A stretch of 64,000 bases of DNA from Ptychodera flava (taxonomy: Eukaryota > Hemichordata > Enteropneusta > Ptychoderidae), in contig NC_091931.1 of NCBI RefSeq assembly GCF_041260155.1, positions 23,891,654 to 23,955,653 on the forward strand, given 5' to 3'. The first letter of the stretch is position 1. Each line of letters opens with the position of its first letter. This document shows positions 53,173-64,000 of the stretch, in pieces. A program made the position numbers and the translations under genes. The notes under the pieces are model-generated. The model was not told the origin of the DNA. It saw only the letters and a program-made list of their open reading frames with translations, and ran no database searches.

Positions 53173-54137
53173 CAGCTTGCAAGTGGAAGGTGGGCAGTGC
53201 GGTTACCATTGCAATGATAATTATTGCATAATACGTCCCTTGTTTAACGCCATAGGCTGTTATCATTGTAAAAATTGCCAATTTTGTCCAAAATTTTTAC
53301 ACGCTACAGAAAATCTATACCTGCCCTGCTGCAGGGTTTGTCGTCGTGTAAGTACGTGAACTCCTTTCATCAGAGGGAAACTGGGCATAGTTGTCATATA
53401 AACGTTTATGAAGTAACAATTACAGTTTATCATGAATCAATACAAATAACATTGCCAATCTTAACCCCTGGCGCGACACCAAGGGCTGAGCCCTATATAA
53501 TATTATAATTCTAAAATCATTTAAAGACAGACAAAACAACGACAGCGACACATCAAAATTGGAGATACACATTGATTATGGTTGTGGTGGTGGTGGTGGT
53601 GATGTTGTGGTGCCATAATCAATGAAATTGTCATCGACACATAGTATTAATGTAAGGTAGTACAGTATGCACCTCGTTGAATGAAAGATCTAAACTTTTG
53701 TTGAAACTTTAAATTCTTTAAATTTCCTCAAGGAATATTTCAACCATTCTGTTGTAAAATCATGAATAAAAATAAGGGGTCAGCGTTCAATTTTTGGCAC
53801 TAGAGAAAATATTGCCTAAGATTAACAGATATTTCAATTTCAATGTATCGTCTACCTGATCTAGGTGAGGTTTCCTGGATTCCCCGTACAGTGTACTCTC
53901 CCGACAGACGTTTATCAAGGATACATCTACACATTTCCTCATCCGTCGGCTGCATATCTGAATAGAAGATTCTTCAGGGTACACCCTGAGATCCCTAAAG
54001 GATATCACTATGAGGCTCTTGTTTCGGCATTAATCAGGACCACAAACATAGTTCTTTACATTTTAGCTCCCAGCGTCATTTTTTTCATTTTTCATTACCT
54101 TTCCGAAAAGAAAACGCTCGATCCCTTGCACTGAAGT
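53173..54137 (+). CDS. Candidate two-exon gene: cysteine-rich domain then membrane segment
   Basis: Exon a (about 53173-53346) follows GTTTTCAG and ends at CGTCGT|GTAAGTACG. It codes for GGQCGYHCNDNYC, then GCYHCKNCQFCPK and LPCCRVCRR, with CxxC-rich spacing. Exon b (53867-54137) follows GATCTAG and reads VRFPGFPVQCTLPTD, GYIYTFPHPSAAYLNRRFFR, VHPEIPKGYHYEA, then NIVLYILAPSVIFFIFHYL (likely membrane helix), SEKKTLDPLH, stop. Donor and acceptor are both phase 0. Cysteine spacing loosely recalls Tsg or TNFR-like modules but I cannot assign it. No start codon or signal peptide was found, so the 5' end is unknown. It may also be a captured gene fragment. Confidence 0.4.
53652..53840. repeat. Partial copy of the TTAA-flanked short element
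   Basis: AAGGTAGTACAGTATGCACCTCG and AAAAATAAGGGGTCAGCGTT-CAATTTTTGGCACTAGAGAA match the left half of 42606-42939. The right half is absent. It lies in the intron of the candidate gene. Confidence 0.6.
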
Positions 54138-54714
54138 TGCAGATAAACATCTGTAACGTTGATTTTTATACAAAAACTGTTACATCTAATATTTGGTATC
54201 TTTCGCTTACATTTTGCAAGCAAAGTCTTTAATATTGTATCGTACGATTTACATAGGAAACTAGACACGTCAGATGTATACGTAGTGAATGTGTTTATTT
54301 TATACAAACGGATCCTTCAAGGTCGAGAGTGATGATGATGCCACATTAAAATTGCGCTTATGAGAAATTATCATGGAATTTACTAAAACTAGTCTGAAAT
54401 ATGGTTGAAATCAAAGACAAGTCAGCAATGACATCTTCGAACGGCGTGACTATAGCAACAACTCATGGTACTTAAAAGCCATGAACAGCCACGATATATA
54501 CTCTGTACTAAATCATACAGTAGTAAAAAATTGGTATCAACGTTGCGTTTCTTTATTTACAGCCAAATTCAAGTTTATGGGTGACTTATAACAGCAAAAA
54601 ATGACAGGAGACTACGTGTGCTCTCTATTACGCCAGACCTATTTATTGTGATAAAAGAAGAAGAACGAGCCTGTGTCGCAGATTGTATCAAGTCAATTTC
54701 ATTGAATTACATCC

Positions 54715-55405
54715 AACACGATTGGAACTAATTTGGGATAATTGGATTAGAGTAATTATTAGGAAAATGTAACGAAATCGAAATTTTTACAGCCGAAATT
54801 TTACAAAATGATAGAATAGTGTAAAATTTGAAATATTGTTCTCATCTAAAAAAACAACGAAAACACAATGATTATTGCATACCTCTTTCATCGGATTCAT
54901 TTTCATGAAAACATGTTGATTTTTGTGTAAATGTACCGAAGAAACGAGACAAAATGCTTAAAATTTCTCTAATTGACGACTTTTGAGTCAGGGCACTTTT
55001 GAAATGCCCCTGACTTTTTCGTGAATTTCAGGCTTCATAAACATTAAATTGAGTCAGGGCACATTTTAAATGACCCTGACTGACTTAACTGTAAATCAAT
55101 CAAAAACTTCAGTTTGGTCGAGGAAAAGTGACAAACTGAGATTAGTACTAGTATTTCAGTAATGAAGAAACCATAGACAAGCTCACACATTTTCATTCAA
55201 ATATAAATATTGTTCCTATGTTTTGAACAATATTGCATTAGATACTATCATGCGCTGATTCTTACCCATAACATTTCAACAGCATCATAAATTTTGAATA
55301 AAATTTTAAAGATGATAAGGAAATATAGGGTAATATTAAACAAATTTCTAAAATTCTTGATAAATTGCGCCTATCCAATTATCCCAAATTAGTTCCAATC
55401 GTGTT
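54715..55405. mobile_element. 691-bp TIR element, AACACGATTGG family
   Basis: Perfect-looking TIR AACACGATTGGAACTAATTT-GGGATAATTGG at both ends and a 4-bp ATCC duplication. Larger relative of the 214-bp MITEs at 39666 and 58186. Contains a short direct repeat GAGTCAGGGCAC-TTT (54986, 55050) but no transposase. Confidence 0.88.
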
Positions 55406-55679
55406 ATCCCAAGGTTTCAACATCCCCTCACCTATCATGCAGAAGAAAGGAAATCGCTGAAAATATTTGGTGAAAAGTTTCGTATTGGATCTAGTTTATA
55501 ATGTAATGTCCTACATCGGCTCTTAAGTCAGGCTGCAAATTGATTGGGGAAAATATTACATTCTAAAAGGTGATGAAGCTGCAAAATGGCATGCGCAAAT
55601 CATATCAGTGAGTAAAGCAAGCATTCCTTTATTGACAATATACGTATTATCAACGAAGAGTGAATGAGAGAGGGGGACA

Positions 55680-55842
55680 GAAAGAGATAGAGACAGACAG
55701 AGACAAACAGACAGACAGGGGAGACAGACAGAGACAGGAGATTTAGGCAGACTGAGAAAGACGGAGTGAGACAGACAGACAGACAGACAGACGGACAGAC
55801 AGACAGACAGACGGACAGACAGACAGACAGACAAAGACAGAT
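55680..55842. repeat. (CAGA)n-rich microsatellite
   Basis: Degenerate GAGACAGA then CAGACAGACAGACGGA repeats. Open frames of Ser-Val-Cys-Leu repeats are artefacts. Confidence 0.92.
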
Positions 55843-56084
55843 AGAGGCTATGTAGATTGAGAAAGGCAGAGGCAAACAAGGAAAGATTCACAACCCGTTG
55901 TCTTTGATAATGCAAGATCGAGTGGTCGTTTAAGAAGTTAATTACGTCCAGGGTTCACTAGTACAAGAACGTTGAGGATTGGTTTAAGTACATGTATTAT
56001 TAGGCTTCTTTAGTTGCTTAGGTTTATTAATGCGATGGTGTTGTGGCTTCGGCTTTTTGTGGTGATACGAGTCACAGAGACAGA

Positions 56085-56125
56085 GACAGAGAGGCAGGCA
56101 GGCAGGCAGGCAGGCAGGAAGGCAA
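56085..56125. repeat. (GCAG)n short microsatellite
   Basis: Seven GGCA units with flanking GAGACAGA. Confidence 0.9.
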
Positions 56126-56129
56126 GCAG

Positions 56130-57900
56130 AGACACGGAGCGAGGAAGATAGAGAGATAGGAGAGCGATGACATATGCTCACAAGTGTTCGATCAATCAGT
56201 AAAAAACATTGTGTAAGTTTTCAAACGCTTAACCTACGTTGCCCTACGTAAAATTCATTTCATGTCATTGTCCTCTGGCATGAAAGTCATATTCGACAAA
56301 ATTTCGTCACTGTCGACAATACATCATTTACGCTGATCTTGGCCTTCATTTCTTTTATAGAGATGTTGACTGTGACGTGATACAGTTTAGAGCGTTAGAA
56401 AATATTGGATTGGACTTGCAGTGACAACCAGAATTTTATGGTTGATCTGATGGCTGATAAAGAGAAGAGGTTTGTACACTGATACGCACAATTTGCAGGG
56501 CGCACGGGTGAAACCCTCCGATAGCTCTTAATGGAACTACATCCTTGCTGCCTTGATCACAGTCTTTATTGGGGGACTATTTCATCCACCAAAGGAGCGA
56601 AGAGAGGACGGTTGGAGAGGCAACAGGCAACTTCCGGAACGACAAGAAAACATGTCATGATAATATAGCATTGTTTTAACGGTGATATTTATTGCATGCG
56701 AAGATATATAAAGAAACGGGACTGTTATCGTTTGTTACGATACATATTTAACTTGTGTAGCCGTTCATATTTTGATTGCTGTAAATTCTCTCCTTTAAAT
56801 GGTGTTTCTCAGCAGATAATTGCAGAAGGAGTCATAAAAAATATCTCCACTGACACCGAATAATCTATGTATGAGGCATTGAAATTTTCATCTCGTTTCC
56901 ATAGGTACGATCATGGGGGAAAATGACGAAAGAGACCAATTCAGCCACGTGTCGAAGAAGCAAAATTGATTACGTAAGCGTTGTAGAAAAAAAGCAGTTT
57001 GTTTCGTTGTCCTGTTCAGTTTCCTATTCGTTCGTCTTCAAGCTGGTTCTATGGCACGCTTGGTTCTGATCATAATCCAGCAGTTCCTTTCAGCTGTAAA
57101 TTATATACAACAAACTTAAGGTAAGTTTTTCCAAGTGGGAGGTGGACAGATTAAATGGAAGATGATAAGACGCTTTGAAATATTTTGTTTTGAAAAGCAG
57201 GTGCTGTCTCAGTAGCCTTATAAACTGTTCAGCACATTCCTTCGTTATTCTAATCGTCCGCTGGGAGAGGTTTATCAGATTGCAGAGTCAAATGTCACAT
57301 TTTAATGAATTAGAAAGGAAATGCTTGAAGATGTGACGAAGTATTGTTGGCGAACGTTTCAAGTATATAAAGCATTATGTCTTCAATTGTCACATATATA
57401 TATCAGAGATTAGAGTTCTCAAAAACAATCGTGTATCACTGTGTCGCCGGTACCCATCCAAGAGTGATAGAAAGTATGAATTTCGGTAAATTTTGCCAAA
57501 AATTAACGGGCTCGGCAAGCCTTGCTAGTTAATTCTTTGCTTCCCTCTCGCCCTTGCCCATAAATAAATGTTAATGGTCAGTGCGTCGCCCGTTATTTCT
57601 ATATTGATTTTCAGCTAACAGCCAGAGAGGGATTGTCTGTGGTGCTTGTTTCTGTGAACTTCAACTGATTTCTGTTACTTGTATAAAGGAGCGGCTGCAC
57701 AACGTTCGGTAAAGTACTTAAAATTGTAACATAGGCACAAACTCTATCGGAAGTACTAAAATGAAATATTTGCCATCAATATTCAACTGTTACAGGATAT
57801 ATTTCATTGGGTTTGAATTGGTAGACTATCGCACGTCCAACTTCACACGATTGAATAATTTATCGGGGTAAATGTTTGTACAGAGACATGTATCATTCTC
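56130..57900. other. D/E spacer, mostly unassigned
   Basis: No supported gene. A partial copy of the 36673 foldback MITE lies at 57480-57605 (GGGCTCGGCAAGCCTTG, TTAATGGTCAGTGCGTCG). A short ATG frame at 57050 with hydrophobic start ends after 22 codons. Confidence 0.45.
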
Positions 57901-58185
57901 AACTGTAAGTCCGTCCAAAACCCCGACTAAATGAACCACTCATAATCGAAAGTCACTTTGAAAAGCTTGTTCACCGTCAAAGACTTCAAAAAGCTGTCTT
58001 AATCAATTGACTTACGATTCACATTAAAATCTGAGAAGTAAATTATCTCAAATCTACCAATACTCGAAACAGCAGTTTGTTAATATTACGGTCGTTTTTA
58101 TTAACAATTTGAAAGTGACTGAAAGCATAAATACCCCTTATGGTTACAGAAGCATGCATGCTATGGGTGTGCTCCATTTTAAAAG

Positions 58186-58400
58186 AACACGATTGGAACA
58201 AATTTGGGATAATTGATTGGTGAAGAATCACGATTTAATCAGCAGATGTAATCTCATCTGCTTTTCTTTTAACTTACACACTTGTTTTTATGAGTAATTT
58301 GAGATGTTACCACATTCAGCTATGTACAGGGGACCTGATATTTTTGAGAAATTTGAAAAATATGAAGATCCAATTATCCCAAATTAGTTTCAATCGTGTT
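58186..58400. mobile_element. 215-bp MITE, AACACGATTGG family (3' flank of E)
   Basis: AACACGATTGGAACAAATTT and its inverse with AAAG flanks, same insertion as in copy D at 39666. Confidence 0.88.
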
Positions 58401-58534
58401 AAAGTTTTCCACTGTATCATCAAAATGTTTGTTTCAAACAAAGTCACATTATTAAATGCATAAACATTCTTTATAAAAGACAGTTAAAGGACAAGTGATT
58501 TTTACATGATTGTTCCAGTTAGTTTATCAGTTGT

Positions 58535-58952
58535 TCACTGTTTTATGGCACACAAAAATAATAGGCCGCTTAAATCTGCCAACGTATTGTCGAAGCTCTT
58601 TACTTCTGCTGACACGATACGACAGCCCGCCTCAGCGACAGCTGTTTTCACGAACGTTTGGTCGACCTTCAGACAGTAGAAGCGTTTTTCTCCCACGAGG
58701 TAGAAGGTCTCGTCGAGTACAGTGAATGTGAGCAGGACGCCACCAGGCTTTAGAAGGTTGACGATATTCTTTATGGCTTCTTTGAATGAATCCTTGTCTG
58801 GACAGGCAGCTTCCACACAATATGACGTCACGATGGCATCAAATGGTTCATACACTTTTGGTTCCAGTGGATTTGATTTATGGATGTCGCAGTGTATGAT
58901 CTCTCTGATGGATTGGCGTACCATGGTCTGTCTGTCCTCCCATTTATTTCTG
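58535..58952 (-). CDS. NNMT/PNMT-family N-methyltransferase, copy E, exon 3 (gene continues past window)
   Basis: 418 bp, open from RNKWEDRQTMVRQS to FLCAIKQ stop, with the CAG-CAG acceptor. It keeps SYCVEAACPD and LDETFY, so both PNMT-type amine-binding acids are present. It is closest by eye to copy D, without D's six extra codons. Intron 2 runs to the window end, and by alignment with A and C exon 2 should start roughly 340-550 bp further on. Whether the gene is complete cannot be judged here. Confidence 0.88.
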
Positions 58953-59081
58953 CTGGTCAATAAAGTCACAGGTTGGATTAGCTGCAATAATTGTAGTCTT
59001 GGTGTGTGTGGTCGTGATCGTGCGGCTTGCGCGATGTCCTACCAAGGCTACAATCCCATCTTATTGTACCTTGCCTACATA

Positions 59082-59611
59082 ACAATAGCGTTCACTTTTC
59101 AGATCCTCAGATTCAGATCCTCAATGTTCAGATACCTTCAGGTTCTCAGATTCAGATTCAGATCCTATAACTTCAGACGCAGATTCAGAATTCAAATTGC
59201 ACAACTTTCAGAGTTTGGTGAATATACTGATACATCAGATATAATTTAGATTTTAAAAGGCTTTAGAAATTGTTTTATTTCTATCTTGAATCTTGAACTT
59301 AAAAACTTCGATCTCAGAATCAGAACGTCATCAGTGGAGACAGGGTGCGCAATGATTCCACTTGTTATGTGATCACATGTGTGAGGTATCGTAGGCAATC
59401 GGGCAATCATGGCAGAAGGAACGTATGTACGGCGCCTATAGGCCCTATCTGACGAAACGTTCTTATCTGACAAAACTCTTTATAGCACGTTTTGTCAGAT
59501 AAGCGCCGTACAAACGTACGTCAAGTTAGTGCCGCTATACGCTAGTTAGTGCCGCTATCTGAATCTGAGGATCTGAATCTGAGGATCTGAAAAGTCAACT
59601 CTACCCCTATG
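59082..59611. mobile_element. 530-bp TIR element rich in AGATCCTCAGATTC repeats
   Basis: Both ends carry ACTTTTCAGATCCTCAGATT in inverse orientation and TA lies on each side. Copy C has the empty site CTACATAAACGGCAC. Inside, CAGATTCAG words repeat, and an inner inverted pair CTTATCTGACAAAA / TTTTGTCAGATAAG lies at 59462-59504. Confidence 0.75.
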
Positions 59612-59869
59612 TAAACGGCACTGCAGATCTGCAGTGCACGCACAAATAACACAGGGGGCCGCATAATCAGCGAATCTCGCGTTACCGTTGTACAAATTGC
59701 GCCATAATCTTGCTCCTGGATAATGTTAGAGTCGTTGTAACCTGATATCGATGGTCAACTGTACTCCTTGCAGCTGAAAAATGACAGTTTAATGACTTGG
59801 GCACAAAGTCAATTCAAACTCGACCGCCATCTTTACTCGCCGAGTAAAGATGGCGATCGACTTTGTGCC

Positions 59870-61454
59870 CGGCTCGAAATGGACCGGGATCAGGATTAGT
59901 GCCAAGTTTGGGTGGGCGTTTTGGGGCATGGCTCTGCATAATGATCTGTTGGCAACGGTTGCGATCGTTCGCATTATCTGCGTAATCTGTTTGCTCTCAA
60001 ATCACACTCAGGCTTGGGTACGTAGAGCCTTCGTTTCCCGGTTCGTTTCAGTTATGCCATGGCAATACTCGAAAGGACAAAGAAAGAAAGAAAAACTAGA
60101 AAGGAAAAGGAACACGTCAGGAAAATGGTAGGAAATAGGTAAACGGCGACGTCATGACCGATCGCAAAAAATAAAGGAAATTCACGGAAGGGTCGAGACT
60201 TCCTTGAATCTCGTGTATCACGATATCTGTAATAGCGATCGCGGTCAGTTGCTCGGTTGCTTGGCGGCGGGGTGATATCGAAAAATTATCACGAGTTATG
60301 TTTATTTTCGGAGCAATTGCAAGTTTTGCTCGAAACGTTTGTTAACCTTCGACTGGAATCAATGACAGACTGGGTTCCTCTCCGTCTTTCTTTCTACCTC
60401 CATGGTTATTGAAGGAATTAAAGTCCAGCTTTTGCCGAAATATTATTACGATGTAGCGCGGAATCAATGAGCTGTCCTCAGACACGCGTATCCTAAAGCG
60501 TTTACAAGATTGGGTGATGGCGCTTACTTGCTCATCTTGAACTGAAAGATTGAATGTTTCAACTGTTCAAATATCTTACAATTTTTGTTAAATTCTCATC
60601 ACAGAAGTCCAAATGTAACTGGGATAATCGGTATGTCAAAACCTTACTAGTACCAGCCCTCCGAACACGACATGTCATTTCCACGTGTAAAAACACGTGT
60701 ACATAAGACCGTTTTCGGGGCCAGTATATATATCCAAAACAACTGTTCAGTACCGTCACGTTCGGCCGTAGATTTGGAAGGGGGAAGTTGTTAAAAACGT
60801 GGATCTCTTCGACTGACAATAATTAAATTGATCATGGAGGCTACCGCCATGTTTTGATGGTTATTTTCGATGCCATTCTCAGTGCAAACTACGGACTCTG
60901 CTTACGCGCTTTTCGCTAGAAAACATCGTACTACGGGTAAGCTTACTGACTAGTCCTCTTGCTAAGTCAAGTCTGAAAATGGTTCACTTTCGTGATGTCA
61001 TTGCACCATAAACGCTAGCAAAAGAGTTGATGGCAACACAAAGTTTTCATCCTTCGCCCGCTGATATATGTCTAAGTTTACATATAGTTTGTTTACATCG
61101 TAATTGTGCTCGTATGCACAGCAAATGTTTGACCAGTTTACGCCTCTGCGCGTCACCGAATGATTGACAATTGTTTGAATCATGGAACGACTGTCTCCTG
61201 AGGGCCATTCCCTTTGAACAGAAAGCGATTTTCCCCTAATCGTCGTAGTTTTAAAAAACTTTGTGAAACTTTGCAGATACCTATATGGCCTAGGTGTTTA
61301 TGGAACAGTCTATGTTCATGGTATGCCAATAATATATGTTTGAGAATCGTTTAGGCCGATTTTCACGGAGCGGTCTACCTAGCTATTGCCAGTTGTCACT
61401 CAAGCGCCATTATGAATTTTCAATAAGTTAGGGGCCTTTTATACCCGCACACCG
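59870..61454. mobile_element. Insertion of about 1.6 kb, family unknown
   Basis: Identified only because copies C and D are continuous here (TTTGTGCCCG | TTnTTAAACTG). The ends are not clear. GAGTTGTT and hairpin-like stretches occur but I see no transposase, RT or gene. Confidence 0.5.
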
Positions 61455-61494
61455 GTTTAAACTGACATTTTCCAGCTGCAAGGATACAGTTGAC

Positions 61495-62397
61495 GGGGCT
61501 CGAAATTAGCGGTAGTCCCGCGTCCACAGACTACCAACTTTTCCCCGGGGCTACCAAAGTCCGTGAAATGGTAGCCCACACGGACTACCAAAGCCTGGGA
61601 AATGAAATACTTGGCGTGCGATGTCCGTCACTTTGGGATGAGCTAAACGCAGTCAACATGCAGTTTCATTTGTTTGAAGCAATTATCATTTCATCTCTGA
61701 AGTTTTTTTTTCTAGTAACTATTAAAATTTCAATTGTTATGTTGTTGTTTTCACAAGATGCCGAGCGTTTGATACCAGAATGTTGAGTTGCTTTTCCGTG
61801 TGTTCACACTATGCTGTTGGTCGGCAGCATACAAGATGTACCGTACTTGTGTCAAGTTTTTGGGTTTTGATGCTGAAATTTCACAAAACTGTCACTTCTG
61901 TATCAAGAGATTGTGTAATCAGTTTGATTTGAAATAGTAATATAAAACACTGTGTCAGTTAAGCTTGGCTGAGTTTCGCTGTCTTATTATCTATGGTTGT
62001 CGATCAGTATCAATGTATTACGTTCTGTATAGAGAGACTCGGGTGTAACAAGGCATACCAGTTCATAAAGATCATGAGAATATTTTTTTCTGTTTTTCTT
62101 TACTCAAGCTACAATTTCTTTGGATGTGTAAGCCGATTTCGAAAGTGATCGAAAGTGTTAAAATGTACATAAATTAGCATAAATTAAGCGTTTGTGACAC
62201 ATAGCATGGGGTTTCTCGAGTTGAAGTCCCTAGTTTACTGCAATTTTGTGTTTCTGAACCGGGGCCCATACTCGGACGAGTACAGTATCCCTAAAATAAA
62301 ATATTCATGGACTACCAGCCATTGTCACTGGGCTACCAACTTCAGAAAATGGTAGCCCAAGTGGACTACCAAGGTAAAAAGTTAATTTCGAGCCCTG
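61495..62397. mobile_element. 0.9-kb TIR element with GGGCTCGAAATTA ends
   Basis: GGGCTCGAAATTA at 61496 and its inverse TAATTTCGAGCCC at the right. Next to both ends are words of the kind GGACTACCAA and GGTAGCCCA. Target duplication could not be resolved. CAGGGCTCGAAAT ends are common among non-autonomous hAT-like elements of marine animals. Confidence 0.65.
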
Positions 62398-63320
62398 GAT
62401 GATAATCAACATGAGGTTACAACAATTCTAACATTATCCGGGAGCAGGATTATGGTGAAAGCGAAATTCGCTAATAACGTGAAAAAATGTCCGAACTCTG
62501 GTCTGTGAAAGCCAATGTAGCACACCTGATATCCTAGTTAGTAATAAACCCAGCACTGCGTTCAGAGTTTTAATTGCTGTAGTCATCCATTCTTGTTTCC
62601 ATGCAAATTCATGGAATTTCTTGTAGACATTTTCTGCATGTTGCACGATGATAAATAAGACTTACACTTTTGGCCGCCAATGAGTTGTTAACTTTGGAAA
62701 AAATCAGAGGATCTTTGCCAATAATGACTATAGTTGTATCGAATATGACTATTTTTTCCTTGCTACGCTCACTGAAGTTGATCCCATGCGCCCTTTTGCG
62801 ATATACTTAGAATAATCCTTCGTTCATGTTTTAACATTTGTTGTAGTAAGTCAAGCCTGTGGGCGTTTAAAGCTTCGGGAAGTATAAGACATTTCGACAA
62901 TTGTCACGGGATAATGTACAGAAGTACATAGCTTAAAAATACGGTCTATTTTCTCGGTAAAAATAACTTATAAATACGATATGCATTTTTGATGAGAGAA
63001 GACAACTAAATCTGAGAAAATAAGAATAACGTGCAGTAAGTTCAAAAGTGAATTGAAAATGGAGATTACTTTAATTTTGGAACCTTTGTGAAAGGCAGGC
63101 GTATCAGACCAAAACGATAGTGACAGGAGGTGTATAAGATCAAAAGTCATTATTAAATCATGCAATCTACACTACATGCAATACAAACTCAGCTTAGGAT
63201 AAGTTTCATTATGTCACGTCCTTGAATCCTTTCACCATTATTGATACGAAACTAAATCATGTGGATGCATTCTTTGGTGGCTTAGCATGTAAGATTTAAA
63301 TATTACAGTTTATCGATTAA

Positions 63321-63655
63321 GGTAATATGTGCCTCGAAAATGAAAAAGTTACTGCCTCAACAAATCTTTCAACACTTTACTTGCAAAATCTAGGATAAAA
63401 ATAGGGGGTCAACGTGCAAAATTTGGCACTGGAGAACTAAATTACCCAAGATTTACTGATATCTGAAATTCAAAATGGCAGCCGTCATTGTATTAACTCA
63501 ATGGAGGAAAATAAAATTTCGATTTTCGAAAAAGTAAGACGGTAAAAGATTTAATAAAGTCAAGAGCTTTAAAAATGAGACCCTGAAAGTGGTAGATCAG
63601 AAAAGAATTTGAAAAGTTTGATGGTCCAAATATCTGTTCCCAGGTGCATTCTATG
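63321..63655. mobile_element. 335-bp TTAA-flanked TIR element, copy E
   Basis: Same insertion as 42606-42939 in copy D, with TTAA on both sides. The interior is nearly identical to D. Confidence 0.7.
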
Positions 63656-63695
63656 TTAAAGTGAAAAGAGGATATATTTTAATGGGAAACTACAA

Positions 63696-63696
<1 letters not shown>

Positions 63697-63766
<70 letters not shown>

Positions 63767-63775
63767 TATATAATA
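63697..63775. repeat. (CA)n(TA)n microsatellite, intron 2 of copy E
   Basis: CA run followed by AT run at the conserved microsatellite position of intron 2. Confidence 0.95.
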
Positions 63776-64000
63776 TATATATTCATATATATGTGTGCGG
63801 GTGTGTATGTATACACTATTCATTTGTACTTATTATTTTGTTTTTCTATGTTTATTTCAGTTCTGATATGACATAAAGAAATTTCTCTGTATTCCATTTA
63901 CCTATTCCTCTCGGCTGAGCTTGGATATAATTGCTACAGCACTCGGCCCCTCGCTGTTTATGAGCCGTGCACAAGGAAATGGATCCGTTTCATTTGAAGT

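Larger units (their letters stand above)
58977..62480. mobile_element. Foldback element beside exon 3 of copy E, split by three insertions
   Basis: Pieces of the shared foldback lie at 58977-59081, 59612-59869, about 61455-61494 and 62398-62480, in the order seen in copy D. They are separated by insertions at 59082-59611, about 59870-61454 and 61495-62397. The right arm ends at the same junction as in D (TTCGCTAATAACGT then GAAAAAATGTCCGAACTC). Confidence 0.75.

Noticed and set aside
57050-57125. ATG frame with signal-peptide-like start (MARLVLIIIQQFLSAV) before a GTAAGT donor
   Set aside because: The frame stops right before the donor and no downstream exon was found.

Overview
The window looks like intron- and repeat-rich nuclear DNA of a marine invertebrate, most probably a deuterostome such as a hemichordate or amphioxus. 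This rests on the gene family present, three-exon genes with kilobase introns, Penelope-like, LINE and Helentron-like elements, and very many microsatellites. The species assignment is inference and is not proven by the sequence.

The backbone is a tandem array, all on the minus strand, of genes for small-molecule N-methyltransferases of the NNMT/PNMT/TEMT family. Each unit has three coding exons with the same boundaries: 145 bp (N-terminus), 208 bp (SAM-binding motif) and about 418 bp (catalytic C-terminal half). Copy A (5261-8687) and copy C (18863-36522) read as complete 256-residue proteins. Copy B is a set of fragments between 10.2 and 13.7 kb with no exon 1 found. Copy D (40011-51580) has good exons 1 and 3 but only the first half of exon 2, and a GC splice donor. 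Copy E shows only exon 3 (58535-58952), and its other exons should lie beyond the right edge. All copies keep Glu at the position of human PNMT Glu185. All except B keep Glu at the position of Glu219. This suggests an amine substrate of PNMT type rather than nicotinamide.

Almost everything else is transposon sequence inside introns and spacers. The duplicated units serve as each other's empty sites, so many insertions have visible ends and target duplications. A foldback element next to exon 3 is shared by C, D and E. D and E also share a deletion inside it and a 214-bp MITE in the 3' flank, so D and E are the youngest pair. Intron 1 of C holds an 8.7-kb element with terminal inverted repeats, which contains a 3.48-kb TA-flanked element, which contains a LINE remnant. 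Intron 1 of D holds a LINE split by a reverse-transcriptase element, a Helentron/pearl-like array and a 1.17-kb TA-flanked element. Two 1.65-kb copies of another TA-flanked family lie in opposite orientation at 19.5 and 37.4 kb.

The spacer between D and E (52.1-57.9 kb) has no counterpart between C and D. It contains the only other gene-like signal: two phase-compatible plus-strand exons (cysteine-rich, then a membrane segment) downstream of a promoter-like stretch. I do not recognise their product.
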